NCBI GenBank assembly: GCA_029961685.1
Contig: JARWKL010000012.1
Span: 16,229,227 to 16,293,226 of the forward strand
Origin: Aristolochia californica
Lineage: Eukaryota; Streptophyta; Magnoliopsida; Piperales; Aristolochiaceae
Direction of reading: 5' to 3'
Length of the DNA stretch: 64,000 bases
Part shown: piece after piece, positions 32,801-38,463 of the stretch
Numbering within the stretch: position 1 is the stretch's first letter
How the letters are laid out: every line of letters begins with the position of its first letter
Position numbers and translations under genes: made by a program
The notes under the pieces: generated by a model
The model's database searches: none
The model's input: only the letters and a program-made list of their open reading frames with translations
What the model was told of the DNA's origin: nothing

Positions 32801-35026
32801 TAAAATACTAAAAAAATCCAATATATCACCAATGTGGGCCCCATCCTTGCTAAATTAGGGTTAGGACAAAAGTTAGGATGTGTGCTCTTTAATACTTCAA
32901 ATCACTATACAAAGCTTCAAATTTCAGGAGAATAGTATAGATTACCCTTCAATTAGGGATGATGTCAGCCTAATAAGGAATGATGCAGGCACAATACCAG
33001 GATTGGGTGACACAACCGAAAAATATTCAAGAGAAACCCACTTAGAGCAATTAAATCATAGGAAATCACTCACTGATCAAGAAACCAATAACCCTAGGGT
33101 TATGGCAAAGAAAAAGAGGAAAAACTTGAATTTTTACCAACTAGCAACCGAAGAACTTGATAAATCCTTCTTCTAGGAGATCGTCCTCCACAAATCCGAT
33201 AGAAAACTATAAGAAGATGCTCCCAGATGAGATCTACTGCTTTGATACCATGTAAAAATTAGGGTTTTAGGTGTTGGAAGAAGAGATGAGTGAAAAGAGG
33301 GAGAGAAAAGAGAGCATGAGAGAAACTCCAAAGAGACCTCATTGGGGGTCGTGCAGCAAAAATTCTTGAAGAAATTAGAAGGGTTTGAATAAATTACAAG
33401 AATAACCCTACTTACACAATAATACTTCTTCTGCTTATATCTCCCAAACTATGTATCTTATATACATGAAAATTAAACCATAGACATAATTCAATACATA
33501 GAACAAGACTACATATAGAAATAACTCCATTAAAGTAGTTAAATGACAAAAATACCCCTGGTTATATTTTCTAACAAGGTTCATGAACCAATTCGTGAAA
33601 TACTTAGAATATTTGAGTTGAGAGGATTAACCATCAACCACAATGCATAACATAATATTAGCAACTTAGGTAGTTTTGTTATTGATTGGAGGTAAAATAG
33701 AATTTATAATTTAATTTGGATAATTTTGTTAGTAGGGGTATTTTGGGCAATATAAGGGGTATCTTGGGAAATTAGCCAGAATTAAAATTTTAACAGGGAC
33801 GTCCATCATATGTGGGGCCCAGCAGCTGTAACCACTTAGATTTATTTTAATGAACGTACATCGAAAGGAAAATAAGCTTAGATTCCAAAAACCTTTGTTT
33901 TTTGTTCTCTTATAGCCACCAAATCACCACAAATCCAACAAGTGAGAGAAAACTAAGCTCAGTTCCTAACACAGGTTGTTAAAATTCAGGAAAAATTTGA
34001 CAAGGGTCCCATTGACAAAGGTTGTGTTGAAAGAGCTTGCTTAGAGGTACAGCAGAGGCAACCAATATGAATATCAGCAGTTATTGTTTTCACTTATAGA
34101 TAGGTGATGCTATCGAATAAGGGACCTAAACAACAATAAGGTTTACCCACCCCCAAAAAGCAGATCAGTGAGACAAACGTATCTCCATTTGAAGACAAAA
34201 TAGGAGTTACGTCTCATAAAACATGGGTTGCATTTAATTTTCAAAAAAAAAAAAACACACATGGGTTGCATTAGAGATCTTTTACTTTTGAATTTAAAAA
34301 GATGCTAGAATTCCTCCAACAAGTCATTTAAAATAAGACAGGTAGCAGATAGCCAGTTGGAAAGCTCCTAAAGTTCACACTTTTATTTTTTTTCAGAAAT
34401 AAAGTTCACGTTATTATCAAATCTACCACCAGAAAGACTGCATAGTAGGTTTTACAGGTTTCTGTTCCTGTTGAATATAAAAGGTTTTTTTTCTAGTAAA
34501 AATCACCATCAATACGTAGAGAGACAGAGCATAGCAAAGTACCTTTTTTTTTAATATACGGTATCAAAAGAATAAAAAAAATCATAAACCCTCGCTTAAA
34601 AATTTACCCAAATAATTGGTGTGCAATAGCAAGAGCTGTGGTGGTCTTCCCTGTTCCCGGAGGACCATAGAAGAGCATGTGAGGGCACTACAAAATTAGT
34701 AAAATGCTAGAAATTCAGTTCAATTCAATCGAGCCCATTTCATTCTTGGTTAAACAAGAGAGAGAGAGAATAGAGAAGGGTACTCCGTATTACATTGGAA
34801 GTTTCAAGGGTGTTAGTGAGGACGCGGACAACCTCGTCCTGGTGAGCGACATCTTTCACCTGTTTGGGACGACTGAGACGATGAACAGAGGAACATCAGA
34901 AAAACAGAGACTTGTCGATCGAAGAGAAGAGATTGCAGAGCATGAAAGCAAATTCTCGTGAGGAAAGAAGGGATCGACTTACTATTTCTCCACCCAGGGC
35001 TGAAAGCTCTGAACTACAGGCGCCAT
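4170..35026 (-). CDS. RFC4: Replication factor C small subunit 4, partial
   Basis: Clamp-loader subunit: with the other RFC proteins it uses ATP to load the PCNA ring on primed DNA in the nucleus. Eleven minus-strand exons join in one frame: 34983-35026, 34794-34872, 34608-34687, 26508-26630, 26321-26390, 26138-26211, 25886-26006, 25728-25790, 12706-12765, 4334-4459 and 4170-4253 (924 nt, 308 residues). Visible motifs are Walker A GPPGTGKT (residues about 49-56), Walker B IIILDEAD (118-125), the arginine-finger SRC motif (164-166) and the sensor-2 region [10 protein letters not shown] in exon 8. The sequence is close to Arabidopsis RFC4 rather than RFC2/3/5. About 31 C-terminal residues are missing, so the final exon lies beyond the left edge or was not recognised. 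Introns of 7,977, 12,962 and 8,246 nt are packed with transposons; the other seven are 80-131 nt. All visible exons keep frame and splice sites, so the gene looks functional. Confidence 0.93.
4334..4459 (-). CDS. RFC4: RFC4 exon 10
   Basis: Encodes residues 239-280, from [10 protein letters not shown] to [10 protein letters not shown], collar-domain helices. Acceptor ttttcag, donor gtctgc, phase 0. It is preceded by the 8.2-kb transposon-filled intron 9. Confidence 0.93.
5004..5507 (-). mobile_element. 5'-truncated, internally deleted LINE
   Basis: L1-type LINE 3' end on the minus strand with its A-tail seen as a T run at 5,005-5,010. A 10-bp target duplication TTTGAACTAC flanks it at 4,994-5,003 and 5,508-5,517. 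The minus frame 5,236-5,451 carries a zf-RVT segment ([15 protein letters not shown]) joined straight to an RNase H segment ([13 protein letters not shown]), so the sequence between the two domains was deleted. Not coding-competent. Confidence 0.8.
5508..6024. other. Intronic DNA without a recognised element
   Basis: Between the LINE fragment and the copia LTR. AT-rich, with a plus-strand run of codons that ends near 5,595 and resembles no known family. Nothing else identified. Confidence 0.3.
6025..6334 (-). repeat. Copia 3' LTR
   Basis: Matches the LTR at 46,321-46,613 along its length in opposite orientation, including the tttgatttarwctatgtac core, a GA/CT-rich stretch (6,045-6,064) and the terminal ...CTTTTTACA. 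No clean 5-bp target duplication could be seen because the far end is missing. Confidence 0.8.
6937..7896 (+). mobile_element. TRIM-A tandem concatemer: four LTRs, three internal domains
   Basis: Four copies of a roughly 118-bp LTR (6,937-7,054; 7,163-7,274; 7,490-7,607; 7,778-7,896) alternate with three short internal domains. Each LTR starts tgttaaggaatagtcccaca or a close variant and ends ccaacttaaca. The first is followed by a tRNA-Met-type primer-binding site (tagtatcagagcaagt) and the later LTRs are preceded by purine tracts such as gagggggagt. The whole block is bounded by one 5-bp target duplication AATAT (6,932-6,936 and 7,897-7,901). There is no coding capacity: it is a terminal-repeat retrotransposon in miniature that depends on other elements. 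It sits inside the copia fragment, so it is younger than that. Confidence 0.9.
7295..7480 (+). repeat. About 42-bp tandem repeats inside TRIM-A internal domain
   Basis: Four degenerate tandem units of the form ggcctacacctaaactat..cacttgtagagccacaaaa in the second internal domain. Related units occur in the third domain (about 7,632-7,765). The first internal domain lacks the expansion. Confidence 0.75.
9481..9754. other. Unassigned AT-rich stretch
   Basis: Between the copia and gypsy pieces. The plus frame 9,483-9,734 is hydrophobic and has no recognised domain. A ggtctcaaagtttcgactagtcat stretch is reminiscent of a decayed TRIM-A LTR, but not firmly. Confidence 0.25.
9755..11773 (+). mobile_element. 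5' part of a Ty3/gypsy element
   Basis: A single 5' LTR (9,755-10,632, 878 bp, TGTTGTGG...CGTAACA), then a primer-binding site TGGTATCAGAGC (10,636-10,647), then gag. It ends where TRIM-B begins at 11,774, and protease and pol do not resume beyond it, so the 3' part has been lost. A related copy in opposite orientation lies at 38,464-40,318. Confidence 0.8.
10656..11773 (+). pseudogene. Gypsy gag with an internal stop
   Basis: Starts at the ATG nine bases after the primer-binding site. One frame is read through except for a TAG at 11,073-11,075. Order: coiled-coil N-terminal part with regularly spaced heptads (about 10,680-10,800); a Retrotrans_gag segment around [32 protein letters not shown] and [10 protein letters not shown] (about 11,100-11,400); then a degraded CCHC zinc knuckle ([15 protein letters not shown], about 11,620-11,670, second cysteine replaced by tyrosine). 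The reading frame then runs into the TRIM-B insertion. Gag normally forms the virus-like particle; this copy is not expected to work. Confidence 0.8.
11774..12209 (+). mobile_element. TRIM-B copy 1
   Basis: Two 84-bp direct repeats (11,774-11,857 and 12,126-12,209) beginning tgttgttgtg and ending ggctaggtg(c/t)ttaaca enclose a GC-richer 268-bp internal domain. Right after the first LTR comes ttggcatcataaccggcg, a decayed version of the tRNA-Met-type primer-binding site that is intact in copy 2 (52,665). No coding frame. It lies in the gypsy gag, but the right flank does not repeat the left one, so a deletion probably followed insertion. Confidence 0.85.
12298..12644 (-). mobile_element. TRIM-A, complete two-LTR copy
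   Basis: Minus-strand TRIM-A with LTRs 12,298-12,416 and 12,527-12,644 (118-119 bp) and a 110-bp internal domain. On the minus strand the domain starts with the primer-binding site TGGTATTAGAGC and ends in a purine tract. A 5-bp target duplication AGTAC flanks it at 12,293-12,297 and 12,645-12,649. Its edge is 61 nt inside intron 9 from the exon 9 splice donor. Confidence 0.92.
12706..12765 (-). CDS. RFC4: RFC4 exon 9
   Basis: Encodes residues 219-238, [20 protein letters not shown], which match the conserved segment after the AAA+ domain. Acceptor ttcag, donor gtaatc, phase 0 at both ends. It is stranded between a 13.0-kb intron and an 8.2-kb intron. Confidence 0.92.
13558..13746. mobile_element. 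Tourist-like MITE
   Basis: A 189-bp near-perfect hairpin. The ends are GGGTCTATTTGGAACCCC and its inverted counterpart GGGGTTCCAAACAAAGACCC, and the arms contain gaccattattattcccaaaa and its complement. The flanking TAA (13,555-13,557 and 13,747-13,749) is the PIF/Harbinger-type target duplication. Non-coding. Confidence 0.9.
14248..14682 (-). other. Unrecognised 144-codon open frame
   Basis: Uninterrupted minus frame starting at an ATG. The second half ([20 protein letters not shown]...) reads like ordinary charged, partly helical protein, but I do not recognise a family. The start lies in a tandem duplication of about 65 bp (14,581-14,720, around gctttgttagcagctgctgg), so the first codons are repeat-derived. 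It sits just beyond a copia LTR inside an RFC4 intron. It could be a captured gene fragment, retrotransposon leader or chance. Confidence 0.3.
14840..15345 (-). mobile_element. Copia 3' LTR and RNase H remnant
   Basis: Minus-strand LTR ending by coordinate at 15,125 (minus-strand start TGTGACAATG) next to the purine tract seen as ctacccctcaag. The left LTR edge is uncertain. Beyond it, 15,126-15,345 is degraded RNase H coding sequence (tracts like gattgcttgcaatgtaaac are typical of this domain). The element continues at 16,206-16,438 after a LINE interruption. Confidence 0.6.
15350..16205 (+). mobile_element. LINE reverse-transcriptase fragment
   Basis: Plus-strand L1-type reverse transcriptase: [22 protein letters not shown], then the catalytic [10 protein letters not shown] (frame 15,350-15,853), then after a frameshift [20 protein letters not shown] and [15 protein letters not shown] (frame 15,826-16,047). 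Endonuclease, N-terminal RT, RNase H and A-tail are absent, so this is an internal slice. It interrupts a minus-strand copia. Confidence 0.85.
16206..16438 (-). mobile_element. Copia integrase C-terminal remnant
   Basis: Continuation of the copia whose 3' end is near 14,840-15,345. The minus strand shows the region typical of the integrase C-terminal part, with many stops. It is cut at 16,439 by the LTR of a plus-strand copia. Confidence 0.45.
16439..17024 (+). mobile_element. Copia 5' LTR and leader (plus strand)
   Basis: LTR begins TGTTAGAAAATCTAC at 16,439. A TATA-like ctataaaagcc lies near 16,635, and tatcaaagcggtag near 16,707 resembles a tRNA-Met-type primer-binding site. The leader contains a 21-bp minisatellite (16,967-17,024). 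A LINE is inserted at 17,043, and the leader resumes at 23,566 with gag starting at 24,163. Confidence 0.65.
16967..17024 (+). repeat. 21-bp minisatellite
   Basis: About 2.7 units of cctagtttgcctgtatcatct, the last one diverged. It immediately precedes the LINE target site. Confidence 0.8.
17146..21151 (-). pseudogene. LINE ORF2: endonuclease, RT, zf-RVT, RNase H
   Basis: About 1,335 codons. The start at 21,151 opens MIVVS, then a stop where the family has tryptophan, then [14 protein letters not shown]. The APE-type endonuclease follows ([44 protein letters not shown]; about 20,490-21,100). The reverse transcriptase follows ([14 protein letters not shown] and [14 protein letters not shown] near 19,260-19,560; [20 protein letters not shown] near 18,649-18,858). 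Then come the zf-RVT region and a C-terminal RNase H ([19 protein letters not shown]; 17,146-17,560). Frame changes occur near 18,050, 18,860, 19,600, 20,335 and 20,770. Such proteins nick target DNA and copy their RNA in place. Confidence 0.88.
21340..23479 (-). pseudogene. LINE ORF1 (nucleic-acid-binding protein)
   Basis: Starts [12 protein letters not shown] at 23,479, 68 nt from the element's 5' end. Frames shift near 23,177, 22,720 and 22,430. The stretch 22,068-22,573 ([31 protein letters not shown]) resembles the DUF4283-type RNA-binding region of plant LINE ORF1 proteins. The C-terminal part (21,420-22,010) is proline- and serine-rich. The exact end is uncertain. Confidence 0.7.
23566..23817 (+). 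other. Copia leader resumed
   Basis: Sequence between the full-length LINE and the short LINE tail. It is in the position of the copia leader that began at about 16,720 and leads to gag at 24,163. No open frame of note. Confidence 0.45.
23818..24126 (-). mobile_element. Short 5'-truncated LINE tail
   Basis: A 33-base T run (23,818-23,850) is the A-tail of a minus-strand LINE. The rest encodes the C-terminal end of its RNase H in broken frames. Imperfect target duplications ACTTGCAAGCTGTTT / ACTTGCGTGTTGTTT start at 23,806 and 24,127. It belongs to the LINE subfamily also seen at 30,645, 56,342 and 57,308. Confidence 0.8.
24163..24318 (+). pseudogene. Copia gag N-terminus (plus strand)
   Basis: ATG at 24,163 opens [13 protein letters not shown], then a gag-like segment [20 protein letters not shown], the typical N-terminus of plant copia gag. 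A TGA stops it at 24,316-24,318, probably a mutated tryptophan codon. No further gag follows in this orientation, so the element is truncated here. Confidence 0.75.
24330..25250 (-). mobile_element. Internally deleted copia: gag and LTR
   Basis: Minus-strand gag remnants from about 25,240 down to 24,540. They include a mid-gag region (24,880-25,000), an RG-rich segment, a degenerate zinc-knuckle region, and a [17 protein letters not shown] segment in frame 24,530-24,850. An LTR-like CT-rich region with a promoter-like AT box follows directly at 24,330-24,550. Pol is missing, so a large internal deletion joined gag to the LTR. Confidence 0.5.
25728..25790 (-). CDS. RFC4: RFC4 exon 8
   Basis: Residues 198-218, [21 protein letters not shown], including the sensor-2 arginine region of the AAA+ domain. 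Phase 0, donor gtacaa. Its downstream intron is the 13.0-kb one. Confidence 0.95.
25886..26006 (-). CDS. RFC4: RFC4 exon 7
   Basis: Completes Arg157 and encodes [14 protein letters not shown] through EEGLNVDAE (to residue 197). It contains the SRC motif (164-166), whose arginine completes the ATP site of the neighbouring subunit. Confidence 0.95.
26138..26211 (-). CDS. RFC4: RFC4 exon 6
   Basis: Residues 133-156 plus two bases of Arg157: [16 protein letters not shown] then FFICNYIS, including the sensor-1 asparagine (CNY). Donor gtatgt. Confidence 0.95.
26321..26390 (-). CDS. RFC4: RFC4 exon 5
   Basis: Completes Gly109 and encodes [18 protein letters not shown] onward to Gln132. Holds the Walker B box (DEAD at 122-125) that coordinates magnesium and activates water for ATP hydrolysis. 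Confidence 0.95.
26508..26630 (-). CDS. RFC4: RFC4 exon 4
   Basis: Completes Gly68 and encodes [18 protein letters not shown] to the GSGGRQ segment (residue 108). [10 protein letters not shown] is a near-invariant RFC signature. It follows the 8.0-kb intron 3. Confidence 0.95.
26988..27316 (-). repeat. Copia 3' LTR
   Basis: Matches 33,251-33,576 along its whole length with scattered substitutions. The neighbouring purine tract appears as ctccccctcaag at 27,317. Comparing the two LTRs would date the insertion. Confidence 0.92.
27317..27767 (-). pseudogene. Copia RNase H C-terminal part
   Basis: Minus-strand RNase H remnant of the full-length copia, interrupted at 27,768 by an insertion and continuing at 29,446. 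Stops in all frames. Confidence 0.7.
28271..28378 (+). repeat. 36-bp minisatellite, three units
   Basis: Three adjacent 36-bp units of the form atggtatgagaaagaagtgt..caattttgcaaggag with few differences. Confidence 0.85.
28565..28998. repeat. Cluster of TGATCRATCA palindromic motifs
   Basis: About eleven copies of TGATCGATCA or TGATCAATCA within some 430 bp, irregularly spaced with unrelated sequence between them. Each is a complete or near-complete inverted repeat. Not a simple tandem array. Confidence 0.75.
29446..30644 (-). pseudogene. Copia reverse transcriptase and integrase remnants
   Basis: Minus frame 29,542-30,045 is [14 protein letters not shown], the catalytic [24 protein letters not shown], and [11 protein letters not shown] with substitutions. 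Minus frame 30,130-30,360 resembles the integrase core ([28 protein letters not shown]). Both belong to the full-length copia, and the segment between RT and integrase is deleted. Confidence 0.85.
30645..31245 (-). mobile_element. 5'-truncated LINE tail within copia
   Basis: T run at 30,645-30,652, then minus-strand RNase [52 protein letters not shown] and [15 protein letters not shown] (frame 30,845-31,339 runs on into copia sequence). Of all the tails here, this copy has the longest uninterrupted RNase H frame. The 5' junction near 31,245 is approximate and no clear target duplication was found. Confidence 0.8.
31246..33238 (-). pseudogene. Copia gag and leader
   Basis: Minus-strand gag of the full-length copia. 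The N-terminal part near 32,400-32,790 is split by a TRIM-A solo LTR. A UBN2-like mid part follows ([19 protein letters not shown], frame 32,090-32,272), then an RG-rich basic segment and a zinc knuckle near 31,800-31,900 (KCVHCG, then CW after a stop). The 5' leader is 32,800-33,238. Several stops. Confidence 0.75.
32545..32662 (+). mobile_element. TRIM-A solo LTR
   Basis: One 118-bp TRIM-A LTR, tgttaaggaatagccccaca to ccaacttaaca, inserted in copia gag and flanked by the exact target duplication AATAT (32,540-32,544 and 32,663-32,667). Unequal recombination between the two LTRs of a complete copy would produce this. Confidence 0.92.
33577..34607 (-). other. RFC4: RFC4 intron 3, part without a recognised element
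   Basis: Original intron sequence upstream of the copia insertion. AT-rich, with a short direct repeat of catgggttgcatt near 34,225 and 34,262. No element identified. Confidence 0.5.
34608..34687 (-). CDS. RFC4: RFC4 exon 3
   Basis: Residues 42-67 plus two bases of Gly68: [20 protein letters not shown] then IAHQLF. Contains the Walker A P-loop that binds ATP phosphates (Lys55, Thr56). Donor gtaaat. Confidence 0.95.
34794..34872 (-). CDS. RFC4: RFC4 exon 2
   Basis: Completes Tyr15 and encodes [20 protein letters not shown] then TLETSN. The (W)VEKYRPK junction formed with exon 1 is the hallmark start of RFC small subunits. Acceptor ctcag, donor gtaata. Confidence 0.95.
34983..35026 (-). CDS. 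RFC4: RFC4 exon 1 with start codon
   Basis: [14 protein letters not shown] plus two bases of Tyr15, then donor gtaagt. The ATG at 35,024-35,026 was chosen because it gives the usual short N-terminus before PWVEKYRP. Upstream ATGs exist, for example at 35,142-35,144, opening an 82-codon frame out of register that overlaps the start. If transcription began that far up, it would act as an upstream ORF. Confidence 0.95.
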
Positions 35027-35051
35027 TATTTTCTTTCGCTTCCTCTCGCGT

Positions 35052-35059
35052 TTTCCCGC
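35052..35059 (+). promoter_or_regulatory. E2F-type site at the RFC4 start
   Basis: TTTCCCGC (GCGGGAAA on the coding strand) 26 bp upstream of the RFC4 ATG matches the TTTSSCGC consensus bound by plant E2F factors. Replication genes commonly carry such sites for S-phase expression. The proximity to the ATG places it in the proximal promoter or 5' UTR. Binding is inferred. Confidence 0.6.
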
Positions 35060-35750
35060 TCCTTGCACTAGAGAATTCAGAATCCATATATCTCGCTTCA
35101 AAAACAAATAAAGACAATAATAATAATTTCCAAATAGGCTCCATGCTCGAACGAAACCTCTTCGATATGGTATTCCTTTAATTTAATTAAATTTAATTAA
35201 ATTTAATAGACAAGTATATCCTCGTACTCATAGTGCCATAATAAAATATTAAAAATTAATATGATAATTAATATCCTTTATTTTAACATATTAAACCTAC
35301 TGAAAATTACAAATAAGGAAGGCCACATGTAGGCCTATTTTATCCCCGTTGTCAACATGATGGGGGGAATGTTGTAGCATGAAGGAGGGGGAGGAGCATA
35401 TGCATCCATGCCGGTTTGCAAAGCTCTACATGGTGGAGGGGGGCCTCCCCTCTGTCACCAATAGAGGTGCGACAACTATACAATGAGGCAAAGAGAGAGA
35501 TGGAGAGAGGTACCCCCTCCCTCCCTCCCCAGCTTTGCTATGAACAAAAAACATAGGGTATGGTTTACTTTGTAAGTAATATGAGCTTTATTTTGTGATT
35601 GATTCAATATCTATTTGACATGGTTCATGGTTGCACTATATTTAAGACATTATTTATGGGGAGGTTAGTCCACAATGAAGTGGAATGAATTCCTCCCGCA
35701 TTACCTAGTTCATCAAATTATGGTGTTAGTATAGAAAGAATTGAATTGAA
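35060..35750. other. RFC4 upstream region
   Basis: AT-rich stretch with ttaaatttaattaaattta repeats at about 35,180-35,207, then a G-rich part (35,350-35,560). No TATA box can be assigned with confidence and no gene is seen. Confidence 0.4.
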
Positions 35751-36295
35751 GTGAGATTACACCATTTCATTCGCTCAGGCAAAAATGGGGGAAAGCTGAT
35801 TCCTACCTATTTTGCGAATCATCCACTTTACTCGCGCGATGCGCGTTGCTTCTTCCCCCCACCTGAAAGGAAAAAATTATCCTCATTCGCTATTCTCCTC
35901 TCCCTCTCCTCGGTCTTCGTCTCCCGACGATTTTTTTCGCCCCATTTCTTCCTCTCATCTTCGTTCTCTCTGCTTTCTCTCGTCATCTCTCATTTTCGCT
36001 TTCTGCTTTCTCCGTTCGCCCCAGCTTCATTCATCCTGTCTCTCTCGTTGTGCAATGCATAGGGTTTTTGCCATCGGCATCAGCGATTCGCAGGATTTTA
36101 GGGTTCTTACCGAGTCTATGATGCTTCAGAGAAGGGATTGGGACAGGAACCTCACCGGCGCAGAGCAACGGAGGGACATTTGTTGCCGTGAGGTCGATCT
36201 TCACGCCATAACATAATTTTGTGGCGGTTTCGAAGGTCTCGGAGCTGCCTGGGAAATCCAAAATCAAAGGTCTCTTTCGCGGCAGGGCTCTTTGA
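35751..36295 (+). other. GC-richer patch with an open frame
   Basis: A patch richer in C and G than its AT-rich surroundings. Frame 35,812-36,216 (134 codons) is open but serine- and leucine-rich and not recognised. Its early half is CT-rich like a 5' UTR (35,870-36,055). An ATG at 36,057 opens MHRVFAIGISDSQDF. It could be the first exon or captured fragment of a gene divergent from RFC4, or a transposon end. No splice partner was found. Confidence 0.25.
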
Positions 36296-36339
36296 CGACG
36301 ACAACATGTTATTTTTTATTTTTTTCACTTTTTGAAAAT

Positions 36340-36880
36340 TTATTCTAATAACACGTAATTAGTATATTAATTTATAATAAAATTTAATCATGAATTAGTT
36401 TAATTATAATAAAATTTACACCACTAGATTTACATTTTATGTTAATATATTATTAATTAATAATACGTAAATAAATATATTATGTTATTGATAAATTAAT
36501 ATATTTATTTTTTTATTTTTATTTTTATTTTTTTTTATTTTGTATTAAAATAGTGATTTTTAATGTTAAAATATATCTTATGTCATTACAAAATAATTTA
36601 TTTATTTATTATATTCGTTTATGTTATTTTTAAAAAAATTATTTATTTTAAATAATTTATTCTAGTCACACGTAATTAGTATATTAATTTATAATAAACT
36701 GTAATCATTAATTGGTTTAATTATCCAATTTCTATAATTAATTAAATCATTAAGTTTATTTATTATATTCACTTATGTTATTTTTTATTTTTTTATTAAT
36801 TTTGTATAATTTATTCTAGTCACATGTAATTATTGTTTTAATTTATAATAAACTATAATCATTAAGTAATATAATATAGT
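36340..36880 (+). repeat. AT-rich tract with a threefold repeat
   Basis: The unit ttattctagtcacacgtaat followed by tagtatattaatttataataaa occurs at about 36,340, 36,658 and 36,810 with decreasing similarity. The spacers share tttattatattc..ttatgttatttttta. Very AT-rich intergenic DNA. Confidence 0.7.
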
Positions 36881-37449
36881 TTTTCATTAATTAAGATATT
36901 AATATATTCTAATACTACACGTTAAATCACTTATATGTGTAGTAACCATGTTTATTTTGGTTAATTATATGTTTAAGTATATGTTCTATTTAAGTATATT
37001 ATAAAAGGTTATTAATTCTCTTCTTTATATCAGACTTTTTATTTGGGGGTACTAACACTGGAATTTGTTTTCTAGCCACTTGAACTCGTCTACACTAACA
37101 CCCAAACATGAGTTGAAATTGTATCAATTCATTTAAGTTCAATTTAATTCTTCACTTCAATTCAAATTCATAGCGGACTAAACACACCTCACCTCCCCCC
37201 CCCTATAATGATTTCTAACCCACCAAGAGAATATTTTGGTATTCTATGGCTTTAAGGAAAAATAGGTCTACCAAGGGAAGATTAGATGGTGCCATTATAT
37301 AGGAAAGAGAAGTCCCCAAAGTCAGAAAGTTGAATAAGAGGTTGTATGATAGAAAAAGAAGGAAAAGTGTGGTTGTAGTTGGAAGATCTATAAAAAAAAA
37401 TAAAAATGGCAAGGTGTTGTAAAGCTGGGAAGTGAGCAATAGTGAGAGT
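36881..37449. other. Intergenic DNA without a recognised element
   Basis: AT-rich, ending at a copia 5' LTR. Minus frames 37,215-37,439 and 37,282-37,545 are hydrophobic or low-complexity and not credible genes. Confidence 0.4.
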
Positions 37450-37784
37450 TGTTACAAGGTGGGACCCACCATGATCACGTGAGGTGGCATGATGAGTCAT
37501 CACATAAGCTAGCATCCTTATCACATAAGTTTGAAGATTTGGCAATTTTCCTTAATTAATATAATTGATTTATCTTCACTTGATTTATGTAGATTTGGAT
37601 AATCATGATTAATGTAATTAGGGATATTAGAGATCTTATCTTATCTCTAAATATGTAATGAAAATAGTATAAATAGGGGTATTGATTGAAGGGTTTAATC
37701 AAGCTCTCCAATTCTCAATTCGTGAAGAATCTCTCTCCAGCGTAAAAAAAAATTCTCTCTTTTCTCTTTTATCCTCTCTACCCG

Positions 37785-37786
<2 letters not shown>

Positions 37787-37815
<29 letters not shown>
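37787..37815 (+). repeat. (CT)n microsatellite
   Basis: About 14 CT units in the U5-like part of the copia 5' LTR. Confidence 0.9.
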
Positions 37816-37820
<5 letters not shown>

Positions 37821-38463
37821 TTTTTTTCTTCTCCCTCTCTCATCTTGTTTGAGGTTTCAATCACGGGGTCCTAAATTCAACATGGTATCAAAGCATCAAA
37901 TTGAGGATCCCCACATCAAAATAATGCTCTAAGAAGCTATGATCAAAATTACTTATAGAAGGCTCTTTGTGAAGCAAGATTGAAGTTTGTGAGATAAGTT
38001 TTTCATTTTTGTTATTATTACTTCATGCTATTGGTTTTTGGATCTTTAGAAGATGGTTCAGAGATGATTTTATTGTTTTCTTCATCTTATAAAATTATTG
38101 AGATTTATGCATCTCGGATTAGAAAAGTTTACCAAGGCCGTTTTGTCGATTTGCAAGTTCTTGGCTGAAAATCGGTTTATGTTGAAATTTTCTGCATAAA
38201 AGGTTATAACTTTGTGGGAACAAGATTTCCTAATGAAGAAAATTATTCTTGAGCCTATTATGAGTGTTTTTTTATCCTTTGGATTTCATAAATCTAATTA
38301 CTTAGCTTTTATGATAAGTTTCTCCATTAACCGAGTTATTTGAAGAACTCTACCCGATTTTTTATTTTTTGGAGAATTTTTTTAGATCCACGAGGTGGCT
38401 GATTGTTCTTGGAAAATTAAGCATTGAATATTGTGTTTTAAATAAAAGGAATCAAGAACAAAA

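Larger units (their letters stand above)
26988..33576 (-). mobile_element. Full-length Ty1/copia retrotransposon in RFC4 intron 3
   Basis: A 6,589-bp element in the same orientation as the host gene. LTRs are 26,988-27,316 (329 bp) and 33,251-33,576 (326 bp), minus-strand start TGTTAGAAAATATA and end TTTTTACA, flanked by an exact target duplication AGGTT (26,983-26,987 and 33,577-33,581). The primer-binding site TGGTATCAAAGC adjoins the 5' LTR (33,239-33,250). Gag, integrase, reverse transcriptase and RNase H follow in copia order, all with stops. Three later insertions sit inside: a probable solo LTR (27,768-29,445), a LINE tail (30,645-31,245) and a TRIM-A solo LTR (32,545-32,662). Confidence 0.93.

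Noticed and set aside
4170..35026. RFC2, RFC3 or RFC5 instead of RFC4
   Set aside because: The P-loop context [40 protein letters not shown] and AARLFGSSI fit the RFC4 type. RFC2-type proteins have different P-loop flanks and lack these segments.
35690..37160. Terminal inverted repeats around 35.7-37.2 kb (gaattgaattgaagtga and its inverse)
   Set aside because: Only a short A/T-rich match with no target duplication. Chance similarity in AT-rich DNA cannot be excluded.
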